Positions 1-10,536 of a DNA stretch of 64,000 bases are shown here, in pieces (positions within the stretch are counted from its first letter, which is position 1; the number at the start of each line of letters is the position of its first letter). Below the pieces are notes generated by a model. That model saw only the letters and a program-made list of their open reading frames with translations, had not been told where the DNA came from and ran no database searches. Position numbers and translations under genes: made by a program. This DNA is from Abelmoschus esculentus (Eukaryota; Streptophyta; Magnoliopsida; Malvales; Malvaceae): contig JAUCBN010000014.1 in NCBI GenBank assembly GCA_035048815.1, positions 19,141,501-19,205,500 on the forward strand, in the 5' to 3' direction.

Positions 1-1
1 G

Positions 2-376
2 GTGGCGAGGGATTTTACCTACATTGATGATATTGTGAAAGGGTGTTTAGGTGCATTGGATACTGATGAGAAGAGCACTGGTAGTGGAGGGAAGAAAAGG
101 GGTCCTGCCCAATTGAGGATATACAATCTAGGGAACACTTCCCCTGTTCCGGTTTCGGATCTTGTGAGTATCTTGGAGAGGCTTTTGAAGGTGAAGGCAA
201 AGAGGAAGGTTATGAAGTTGCCTTAAAATGGGGACGTTCCGTTCACTCATGCCAATATCAGTTTAGCTCAGAGGGAGCTCGGGTATAAGCCCTCGACCGA
301 TTTGCAGACTGGTTTAAAGAAGTTTGTGAGATGGTATCTGAGTTACTATTCAGGTGGGAAGAAAGCTGCTGGATGA
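2..376 (+). pseudogene. GAE: UDP-glucuronate 4-epimerase, 3' end, with in-frame stop
   Basis: The window opens inside an intronless reading frame whose first 74 codons read VARDFTYIDDIVKGC and continue with YNLGNTSPVPVSDLV. These are typical of the C-terminal half of plant UDP-D-glucuronate 4-epimerases, Golgi type II membrane enzymes of the SDR family that convert UDP-GlcA to UDP-GalA for pectin. The frame hits TAA at 224-226. The same frame then continues for 49 codons (NGDVPFTHANIS, then AQRELGYKPSTDLQTGLKK, ending GGKKAAG) to a normal TGA at 374-376. The homologous C-terminus is therefore intact apart from one codon. The catalytic Tyr-xxx-Lys lies upstream and is not visible. The stop removes about 49 conserved residues, so this copy is probably inactive or reduced, unless the base is a sequencing error. 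Positions 377-863 are a shared 3' region facing RPS13, with no gene seen. Confidence 0.85.
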
Positions 377-863
377 ATTCATTCATCGAATTTGTGGTGG
401 AATTCCTTCTTCACTATCATTCTTAATCATCGTTAAACGGATTACTGTTATTTCTTGTATCTTTAATAGAGCCATTATAGGGAGGGATATCAGATTATCA
501 TGTCCTAATTTGAACAAGTTTTGAGACCAGTGAGACATTGTTTGCTGGGCAGGCACACGCTGTATCAAAGGAGGGATTATGTTTTTTTTCCTGGCATTTA
601 TAGTAGAATTCATGACTGATTGGTAGACGTGTAACTTTGCTTTAAAATGGAAGCTCTGTAGTGAAGTGATAGAAAATCCATGCAACCACCACAAACAAAT
701 TAAGATTCAAAACACTTCAAATAAAGAAAAGATCAATTATTCTGATACACAACATAATATTTCACTCACTAAACATAGCATTTCATTTTTTTTAAAAGGT
801 TCCAGCAAATCATGGTGAATTGCAATTGAATCACTGGAAGCTGGTTCATAATGTGCCCTTGCT

Positions 864-2043
<1,180 letters not shown>

Positions 2044-2095
2044 TGCTGCTGAGTTCGGAGCTCGACTGCTTCTGTTCTGCTTGCTGTGAGCAAAG

Positions 2096-2177
2096 AAACC
2101 CTAGAATCAAAAAATAAACACTATCTCGGGCTAGGGTTTATTCTTCTTCTGGTCATTTAGTAGAGATTTATTGGGCT
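2096..2177 (-). promoter_or_regulatory. Telo boxes and site II element upstream of RPS13
   Basis: Just upstream of the RPS13 ATG (minus strand) are AAACCCTAG on the plus strand at 2096-2104, TAGGGTTT at 2132-2139 (AAACCCTA on the gene's strand), and TGGGCT at 2172-2177. Telo boxes combined with site II motifs (TGGGCY) are well known in plant ribosomal-protein promoters, where they link expression to cell division and are bound by TCP-type factors. The motif positions are seen directly; their function here is inferred. Confidence 0.6.
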
Positions 2178-2394
2178 TTTAAATACTTTTCTTTACGAAT
2201 TGGACCAGACCCATTTAGGCGATGCTGAATGAGAAGGAAACAGATATAATTATCTGATGAGAGACGAACACATCGCTAAAATCTTACGTACATTTCAAAC
2301 AACTACAGAACATTGGAGGAGACAACAAACACAAATTCTTGGCTAGTGGAACAAAATGGATTAAAAACACTCTTATAATAAATAAAAGGTAATT

Positions 2395-2510
2395 ATTTGA
2401 TGAGATCCACTGATTGGTCTAGTGATCAAAGATGTTTATCCTGTTTATTTTGTATGGGTTCGAATTCCGATGTGAGAAAAAGTTGTAATGTCACTTTTAT
2501 TTATATGTCA
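2395..2510 (+). repeat. tRNA-derived SINE-like sequence
   Basis: A short stretch between RPS13 and the reductase gene carries an A-box-like sequence (TTGGTCTAGTGATCAAAG, from about 2414) and, about 40 bases further on, a good RNA polymerase III B box (GGTTCGAATTCC, 2457-2468). There is no tRNA cloverleaf around them, so a SINE or a degenerate tRNA-like remnant is the better reading. It may share ancestry with the copies at 19.1 and 20.3 kb. The borders are approximate. Confidence 0.4.
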
Positions 2511-2937
2511 TTCTTATGATCGTTTTCATGGCTCCTGTTCTAACAATATTTTTTAAAAATTTAAAATTAAATTATTTTTTAAGTGAATTACACCCAACAT
2601 TGATATTAGTTATTATTATTAATCCTTAGAGTCTTAAACTAAACAAATTTATGTATTAACTTTTCATAGTACAAGACTCAATTTTGAAATTCATGAGATA
2701 ATTCGAATAAAATTGTGCTCCACAATAAAAGAGCTAGGATTTTTCCTGGTCGTAAGCGTGCAAAATTAGTGTCGTCAATTGAACACAGCATTTTCATTTC
2801 AGATTCCAAATATCCTACAGTGGTCCCGAACCCGACAGTTGTGGACTTTAAATGATGAGTGTCGGACGTAGACCGATCGACGGCGAAGCAATTCATCTTT
2901 AAACAAACACCACACGAAAAACTGAACATCCAAAATA

Positions 2938-4338
2938 ATGGAAGGTGATAAGGGATCAGTGTGTGTAACCGGAGGAACAGGGTTCATAGCTTCATGGCTG
3001 ATCAAGAGGCTTTTAGAGGAAGGCTACTCTGTCCGTACTACTGTTAGAACCGATCCAGGTAACATGAGCTCCCTCGTAGGGCCTTACGTTCTATCTTTAC
3101 CGTTTCAATAATTTTAAGTTTTCGCATCTCGAAAATGTTTGAGATGACTCTGCTTCTAAACAGTAATTTGAAATGTGAGCAGAAAACAGAAGAGACCTTA
3201 GTTTCCTCACCAGTCTACCAGGGGCAACCGAAAAACTCGAAATCTTCAGTGCAGATCTGAATGATCCCGACAGTTTCAATGCAGCCATCGAGGGAAGCAA
3301 AGGAGTGTTCCATGTTGCCACTCCTGTGGATTTTGGAAACAAAGAGCATGAGGAAATAATAACGGAAAGGGCCATCAGTGGAACCTTAGGCATCTTGAAA
3401 GCATGCATGAAATCAAAAACGGTGAAGAGGGTTGTCTATACTTCTAGTGCATCGGCTGTTGCTTTTAATGGGAAGGATTTGGACACGATGGATGAGAGTT
3501 TCTGGTCGGATGTGGATTTCGTTAGGGAGAAAATAAACCCAAACTTTGGTTCTTACATAATTTCCAAGACCTTGACGGAGAGGGCTGCTCTCGAGTTTGG
3601 TGCACAACATGGATTGGATGTGGTGACAGTGATTCCTAGTCTTGTTGTTGGTCCTTTCATATGCCCTAAGTTTCCTGGCTCAGTGCGCTCATCATTGGCT
3701 TTGCTCTTAGGTTCAACCTAACTTGTTGTCCCATAAAATATTCTTCACTTGGTTGGGTTTTTAATTAGTCCCCAAGTATAAAAGCGATTTGTTGTACACG
3801 TTCTTTAGGAAAAGAATAATGAACTTTTGAAAGATGCCTTACATATTTGACATTCATGCTAATGTTTGAACAAATATATAGTTCTCTCCTACTGAGCCTG
3901 TGAAGTGACTAACTTGTACAGGGGACCGTTCTGGATTTAGTTTTCTGAAAACACCGATAGTGCATGTTGATGACGTTGCCAGGGCACATATTTTCTTGCA
4001 TGAATATCCTGATGCGAAGGAGAGATACAATTGTTCTTCACACATCATGAGTCTTGAACGGTTGTCTGAATTACTTGGTGCCAAATACGCAGAATTCCCT
4101 ATTCCGACACCAGAGTGAGTGAACCTCTTTTCCTCTGCATATTTATCATAAGAATAACAGCAATGGACTAACAAGAGGTTGTTCCTGCGTTGGCAGATCT
4201 GTAGCAGAAATCAAAGGTTTAGAACGTCCTGGTTTGTCATCAAAGAAACTGTTGGACACAGGTTTCAAATTTAAGTATGGGGTAGAGGAAATGTTTGAAG
4301 ATGCAATCAACTGCTGCAAGGAAAAAGGATATCTCTAG
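2938..4338 (+). CDS. Vestitone reductase / dihydroflavonol 4-reductase-like NADPH oxidoreductase
   Basis: Four exons (2938-3058, 3183-3710, 3922-4114, 4197-4338) join in phase to 327 codons plus stop, the normal size for the DFR-like extended SDR family. Near the N-terminus is the Rossmann NADP-binding motif VTGGTGFIASWL. The middle holds YTSSASAV (catalytic Ser region) and the active-site YIISK (Tyr-xxx-Lys), followed by the conserved VIPSLVVGPF. Exon 3 carries PIVHVDDVARAHIFL, a family landmark. The protein should be a cytosolic NADPH-dependent reductase of a flavonoid-type or related carbonyl substrate. The overall pattern is closer to vestitone reductase and anthocyanidin-reductase relatives than to true DFR. 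The substrate cannot be fixed from sequence; anthocyanidin reductase or a BEN1-like brassinosteroid enzyme remain alternatives. The closest features upstream are AT-rich sequence and the SINE-like repeat. Confidence 0.88.
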
Positions 4339-4527
4339 TTCAAGTGTTCGGGTTCAGACTTCAGTTGAGGGTCATGAAAATCTGTACCAATTTGAATCCA
4401 AATAAGCTAGAAAACCACAATCAATGATTGTAAGTTTTTATTCTAAAAAAAGATTGTTTCCCACGGAAGAGTGAACTTCATCAGCATGCTGCAGCTAAAT
4501 GTTCTAACTCTGATCTATTTCATCTGG

Positions 4528-4867
4528 TTATCCAAGAATGGCATGATAAGTGTTGACCAGAACCTTGAGAGCTGTATCCGACCTTCTCATAGGAACCAAT
4601 AGCATCGTATGTGAAGCACCATTAAAGTTAGCTACATCAAAATTCTTAGATACATCAAGATTAAACAAGTGAAGCCAACATTCAATTTCGATTTGTCTGT
4701 AAATTATAGTAGTAGACTTGTTTGTGCAAAGAGAAAGTGCAAGTTCAAAACAAATATTCCATCATTCCAGAAATTGAAAGCTCACCAGGTGCCTAGCTGC
4801 CAGATGCTTATGTAAAGCCTTCATATCAGCTTGAAATCCTGAGGATGCCTTAGCACATTTATCCGCT
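4528..4867 (-). other. Orphan two-exon coding fragment, unrecognised
   Basis: On the minus strand a segment (4867-4786, frame from 4866) encodes KASSGFQADMKALHKHLAARHL and ends at a good GTGAGC donor. After a short intron with an AAG acceptor, the frame continues in phase at 4644-4528 (NFDVANFNGASHTMLLVPM, ending NTYHAILG, then TAA). An AG sits exactly before 4867. About 65 residues are thus readable as a C-terminal part. I see no matching upstream exons between 4868 and the start of the next gene, so it is either a truncated relic of a duplicated gene or its 5' part is too diverged to see. I do not recognise the family. 4339-4527 is only 3' flank of the neighbouring gene. Confidence 0.35.
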
Positions 4868-5748
4868 CTGCAATGTAAAAGTAAGAGACAATAATAAAAA
4901 ACATGATGAAGAACAAAAGAAAATTTCGAAAAAAAGGTAAATCCTATATATTATATCCATTAACACTTGAAATGCACCAACAACCATTAGCACTAAAAAT
5001 AACATACAAATAGCTATGATCATCAAACATATGATGATAGCTAGCTGGAAAACGTGCCCAGTTAAGTTCCCTTTAACTGTTGATTGCATCAATTATAGGG
5101 TAACTTTCAACAATTGTAGGCAAAACAACTTCAAAAATTCCTTGACATTCTTGTTAATCAGAACTTTTAGCAACTACCAGAAATCTAACTAAGAATCAAC
5201 CATTTATTCAGTGTAGCTAACCACTTATTACTTTCAAGTCATTTTTCATTTTAAAAACAAGGGATTTGATTAGTCACAGATTTGCTGACATATGTCTGTC
5301 AGTAACGATAACACAATAATCGACACCAACAACTGCAACACAAGATCTGCAATTAACACGCACAGATAACATTAGTAACACTAATAAACAATGAAATCAA
5401 ACAAACAAAAAAACATGGCTTTTATGGAAGAAAAAGAAGTACCCTCCATTTATATTAGTACGTTAGGTTTATTAAAAGAGAAAAAAAAATTTAACGTTAA
5501 TGACTTTTTTGTAACGTTATGAACTTCAGTGGTAAAAAAAGAACATACCTAAATTTTAGCTATCGTTAGTGTAATTTAGCATAAAATAAACAGGACGTGT
5601 TAAAACATTTTTCCCGAAGTATTTCTCGTTAAACTAGATAAGCAAAAATGTCAGATAGAAGCTGAACAAAGCATACAAAAAAGATAGCAGGAAACTCCCC
5701 TCGGCCTCGGCGAACTCTCTCTCTGTCTCTGGTGAGCTTCTTCTCCAT
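4868..5748. other. Intergenic, AT-rich
   Basis: I see no convincing exon here. The last roughly 100 bases (from about 5640) become CT-rich and are probably promoter and 5' leader of the gene that starts at 5749. A short uninterrupted frame on the minus strand at 5629-5832 is a shadow of that gene's leader. Confidence 0.5.
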
Positions 5749-7623
5749 ATGAATCCCCATAAAACTGAAGGCGATCTCTTCCGTCACCACAATGGTCTTG
5801 ACCCACCACCTTCCCATATCGTCCATCCCCAACCTGACCCTCCCTTTTCACTCCCCGAAATCCTCCTCTTCCCCTCTTCTTCCTCCGCCGACTCCCCCTG
5901 TGATTCCGATTCAGATAACGACGCTGTCGCCACTACTCCACCGCCTCCTTCCTCCGCAACTGTAACAACTACGAATCAGCCCATGGGTTACATTAGTCCC
6001 GACCCTCACATTTCTTCTCAATTCTACACCTTCAACGCCGAATCCCATTCCCTCATGATTCGCTGCATCAGTGAACAGCGTTTAGCCACTCCAGCTGAGA
6101 TCCGGACCGCTACGCCCGGTTCCGTCCTCAAATCGTGGCGTGCTGTTTGGAAGGATCGCAACGAGGACACTGCTTACCTCACCGCTTGGAAGCGGATCCA
6201 AGACAAGCTCATCACGCACGTGGACCCTAGTTCCGGTAACGAATTCCTTTGCTTCAAAAACAATTCTAATCAATTCGTTTCCCATGTGAGTCAATGGCAA
6301 GAAATCATTATGAATTTCCACAGCGACGCCGATTTAAAACATTTAGGGCTTAAAGAAACAATTGAGAGAATCAAGCAAGTGTGGACTGTAGGTGCTAAGT
6401 TCTATGGAATTCCCGAGAGTTACATTAGGGTTTGTGTTGCCTCTTGCCATGTATGCAATGCTTCCTCCGGTTCTGCTTCCAAGAGTAAACGGCGCCGTTT
6501 TGAGTACACAGAGTCTTTCGACGTGCCTGCAAAAGAGGTGCCTCATAAGTTGCAGCAACTGGCTGCAAAGCACAAAGTTGTGCTTTGTATCAGGCAGAAA
6601 TATATTAGGTATAAACCTTTTATGGCTGAGGTTAAGGATTATGCTTGTCATCGAGCTGGGGAGCCTGCATCTAAGAAGTCGAGGATTTTGAAGAGGGAAC
6701 CATATGCATCGAAGAGATGTGGGTGTGGATTTAGAATTAGGGCCATAGTGCCAATTTCCAATTATAATGAGAAAGATAAGACATTTATATATCAAGAAGA
6801 AGGGATGGCAGTATTTAAGTTGTATGCGGTGCATTCTGGCCATGAGCCAGGACCTCTGGATGGAAATGCAAGGATCATGCATCGAGTTGTTGGGCATAAG
6901 GGAGGGTATTTGTTGGATCAAGATATGGCTTATGGGTCAAGTGAGTATTTTGATAGTGAGGGTTTTGGATTGGTTGGAAAGGAAGGAGGAGACTTCCGGG
7001 TAGCTGTTCTGCAGCAGGTGCAGGAGCTGAGAGCTGAAATTGGGTTGTTAGAGGGGAGAATTGACAATATTCCTCATCAGTTGTTGGGTTTGGTATCTAG
7101 GGAGCTGTTTGATGTTTTGAGTAAAGTTAAAAGTATAGGAGAAGGGAGTCCAAAGTCGATTGTATTGCTTTCAGAAAAGCCTCATTCAGATGACATGTTG
7201 GTAGGGGAGAATGATTTATCTCACTGGAGTGATCACCACCACGATCGGTTATGTGGGAATGGCAAGGATTCAGACTTGATTGAAGATGATGAAGAGAGTT
7301 TTGGAAGGACGCTTGGTGATGTTCCTTGGGACCAAATGAGGGCAGATTGTAGGAGTGGCAAGAATCTGATAAATGAGCCATGCAAGGCAGATAAGTGGTT
7401 GAAATGTAGTGATTTTGATGAGAAGAGCATTCTTGGATGTGAGGATACTAAACTAACCAAGCCCATGAGACATGATGATGGTATGGTGACAGATGTAGGT
7501 CTTGTTGGCATTCAGGTCGATAGTTTCTACCATGAAAATCCTAAATGGTATGATTCTCCATGTGGTTTAGATTCCAGTACAGATTGTGGTGATGGTGGAT
7601 TTCAACATGGGGAGATTGTGTAG
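5749..7623 (+). CDS. Plant-specific intronless protein with FAR1/WRKY-GCM1-like zinc-finger block
   Basis: A single exon of 624 codons. The first 90 residues are Pro/Ser/Asp-rich and low-complexity. Residues about 105-215 are a conserved globular part (SVLKSWRAVWKDRNEDTAYL, ending near YGIPESYIRVC). A basic segment follows (SKSKRRRFEY), a possible nuclear signal. Around residues 295-385 there is a Cys/His block: YACHR, KRCGCGFRIRAIV, then HSGHEPG. Its spacing recalls the WRKY-GCM1/FAR1-type zinc ligand arrangement found in Mutator-derived proteins. Next comes a short probable coiled coil (VLQQVQELRAEIGLLEGRID), and the last 150 residues are acidic and low in order. No transposase core is present. 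Best reading: a nuclear protein of unknown role, possibly descended from a transposase DNA-binding module. The ATG at 5749 is the first in frame after the CT-rich leader. The fold assignment is tentative; the gene itself is clear. Confidence 0.82.
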   Translation: MNPHKTEGDLFRHHNGLDPPPSHIVHPQPDPPFSLPEILLFPSSSSADSPCDSDSDNDAVATTPPPPSSATVTTTNQPMGYISPDPHISSQFYTFNAESHSLMIRCISEQRLATPAEIRTATPGSVLKSWRAVWKDRNEDTAYLTAWKRIQDKLITHVDPSSGNEFLCFKNNSNQFVSHVSQWQEIIMNFHSDADLKHLGLKETIERIKQVWTVGAKFYGIPESYIRVCVASCHVCNASSGSASKSKRRRFEYTESFDVPAKEVPHKLQQLAAKHKVVLCIRQKYIRYKPFMAEVKDYACHRAGEPASKKSRILKREPYASKRCGCGFRIRAIVPISNYNEKDKTFIYQEEGMAVFKLYAVHSGHEPGPLDGNARIMHRVVGHKGGYLLDQDMAYGSSEYFDSEGFGLVGKEGGDFRVAVLQQVQELRAEIGLLEGRIDNIPHQLLGLVSRELFDVLSKVKSIGEGSPKSIVLLSEKPHSDDMLVGENDLSHWSDHHHDRLCGNGKDSDLIEDDEESFGRTLGDVPWDQMRADCRSGKNLINEPCKADKWLKCSDFDEKSILGCEDTKLTKPMRHDDGMVTDVGLVGIQVDSFYHENPKWYDSPCGLDSSTDCGDGGFQHGEIV

Positions 7624-10536
7624 AACCCTGAAGAGCCAGGTTTTAATCCTCTCTAACATGATTATGAATATATATTGTCCCCTTCATCCCTTCTACCCAT
7701 TGGAACTGGATTGTAGATTTATGTATACTGAAAATTTGAGCTTATTATCACATGCTTTAGGTGTCTTTGTTGTGTGTGATTTGACTGGTTTCTGTAAAGT
7801 ATAGCCAATTGGGCTAATCTGCACATACCTTATTTATTAATATTTGTTAACCATGTTGACACGCGTGATTTGTATCTTGGTTCCTCAATAGCACCGGTGG
7901 CTCTTTTCTCTCCCTTTGTTTTGGTTTCTTTATGTATATAATTGTACTATTTGTCCAATCTTTCTTGTCTGGCTCTCATTATGACATGAATGTGCCTTTA
8001 TATTCACTTCCATACCATCCCTCATGCTAGTTTGTTTGATCAAGCTGGTGATTGTAATGATTCCCCGTGTATTATTGGTCAAATTTTCTGGATGGTTTCT
8101 AGGGGATTCTTAATCTGTATGTTCCTTTTTATCCTCCGTGCCTTTGTGTCTTTTCTAGGAGCATCATGCATTTTATCGTTCTTTTTTGCTGCACCTTTGC
8201 TTGGAGAGCTTGAGATGAAGTTCAATCAAGAAATTTTATTCAACTATGCCTGTGGGTATACCTTGTTCCTTCCTCTGTTTATTTATTTCTTATCACTATT
8301 AAGCTTTTTTGTTTATATTGATTTACTGTTGCATGGCTATATTTTTTTTTAGTTCCGGTTGACTTCACATTGATATTATCAACCTAATAGTTGATTAGTC
8401 CCACCTGCTAGTGTATTAGTATCATAACTCTCCTCAAAGTCAGTCCTCAAATCCCTTTGTTTTAAAGAACTAATTATATTGTTTTTTGTTTCTAATTTTC
8501 AAATATAAATTTTTTAGTAAAGTTTTGGCTACCTTTTCAGGTTTTCCTCTGCTACATCGTTGTACTTATTGAGTCTATAGGGATCCAAATAGATCCTTTT
8601 TAATTTCCAAATATGAATTTTGGAGGAAAGTTTTGGCTTCTTTTTAACATGGTATAGACTAGATAATGAATTTTCAAATATAATTTACTGTTGGTTTTGC
8701 ATTGCTGTCAATGCATGTTGCCAACCCTATTTTAAAAATACTTGTCAGTTCTGGTTGAAATTTATCTTAGTTTACTGGGCTCTCAAACATAGTTACTGAA
8801 GTTAAGTCCCTGTTACTAATGGAATGAGACTCCCCCCTCCATCCAAATTGGTTTTTGATGGCAATTTAAGTCCCTGTTAGTTTGAATACCTGTCAAGTTA
8901 AGCATTGCCCCTCCGATTGTCTAATTCTGGCTCCGTCTGTGTGTATAAGCTTGTTATTTTGGACTTGGTGTTTTACAAATTGATCACTGGTATGACCCTG
9001 ATAGTCTTTTTGTGAGATTTAGACAAGCAGAAGATGCTGATAAAACCCAGGCAATTTCAGACGATTTTTTAACAGATGGCTTGAAGAAAAGAAAATTCTG
9101 ACAGGTAGTTTCTTCCCCTTGTGGCCTTGTTTGCGTATGTTGATTTTCAGGAGATAATTGCAGCTTATTCCCATATAAAAGTGAAGCCTCAAATGTGAAG
9201 GAGAAATGTCAATCTCTGCTGCAGGATTCATCATCCTGTATGGAATGGATTTGTTATTGCATCTCTGGAGTTAGTTTTATTTACTTCTTCCTACACCTAC
9301 TTTCATAGTGTTAAACTGCAATTTTAGTCAGGATTGGATGCAAAGAATCTAGTTTCCAATTTTCCAAAAAGTTGGAGATTTTCGGACACTTTAAATTCGG
9401 GAGCCTGCTGATATGTTGTGCATTATATACGCCTGAAGATTGCTTGGCGCTATCTTATAACATGAAAAAATTGCATGCACGACTTGAGAGAACTTGTTAA
9501 AGTAGGTAACTTTCCTGAGCATATGAACTCCTAACAAAAAGCCATAAAACAGAGGCCGGCATTGGATTGGATTCACAGTATAATTGGTAGGGGGAAAAGG
9601 GGGGGGGGGGGGGTACGGTTTCATTAGATACTACAGTCTACTGCAAAAGTGCTTGTCTTGGTCGAAATAAACGAGAATGTTATGCTGATATCAAGGATCA
9701 GAAGGTCTATCTAGCTAGAAGTGGAAGGCCGGAATCAAACGTTGGGGAGACAAACTCCCGACCCAACGCTTGAAGCTCTTCTTGGTTTTCCATTTCTTGA
9801 AGAGAATGGATTGGGAAATTGGCGATCTCCTTGGAATTGTATTGTGGTTGTGGGGGATCCAAATCTGAACCAATTTCTGATGCGTAAAGGAAATGTGGCG
9901 TTCGCGAAGGGCATAGAGCTTGAGATTGCGGTGTTAGAGGGACCCGCTGCAGCGTAGAAATATGGTCGTGAACGTGGGCTAACTCGGCTTGTAAATTTAC
10001 TACCTACATACAATCATAGGATTGCATAAAATTAGAGCAGTATTTATTAACCCAATACCACGAATTACATGTACGTCGAAAGAGACCATGACGGCCGACA
10101 GTAGAACGGGGAATACGATTTGAAAGTTCACCATGAACAAATAAAAAATTATCTATGATCTTTTACCCTATCATAAGTTAGTGTTTTCTTATACATATTT
10201 ATACAAGAGATAATTGGCGAAGGAAGTTCACCATGAACGGGACCCATAAACCTATTACGCCGTGGTCCAATATTCAAAACTTGAAAGTTTAACATAATTT
10301 TTTTTTATAAAAATCTTAATGTCAAACTAAAATTTTTAAAAATACATCAAACAACACTTGATACGAATCACTTCCCCCAAAAATACATCCTTGACCAGCG
10401 TTAGGAGTTTGGCTTGATTGGTTTGGAGATGGCGGTGCTACCAGTTGCTTTTCGTCCTTTGTTTAAGCTGTGTTCTTTCATCAGACAAAGGTGATAATGC
10501 TAAATATGAGTCTTACTGCCAAGCGGTAAAGAAAGT
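7624..10536. other. 3' flank and intergenic DNA
   Basis: Sequence after the zinc-finger-like gene up to the AAA ATPase terminus. The first part (to about 8350) is T-rich and probably 3'UTR or downstream transcript. The rest shows no supported gene. A 78-codon frame at 9721-9957 and a short frame ending LKKRKF near 9100 look coding-like only in composition. A 15-G run lies at 9599-9613. Confidence 0.5.
9599..9613 (+). repeat. Poly-G tract (15 G)
   Basis: An uninterrupted run of 15 guanines, read directly from the sequence, in otherwise balanced DNA. Its exact length may vary with sequencing. Confidence 0.9.

Noticed and set aside
9721..9957. 78-codon plus-strand frame
   Set aside because: No homologous features and an equally long frame exists on the other strand at the same place; likely chance.
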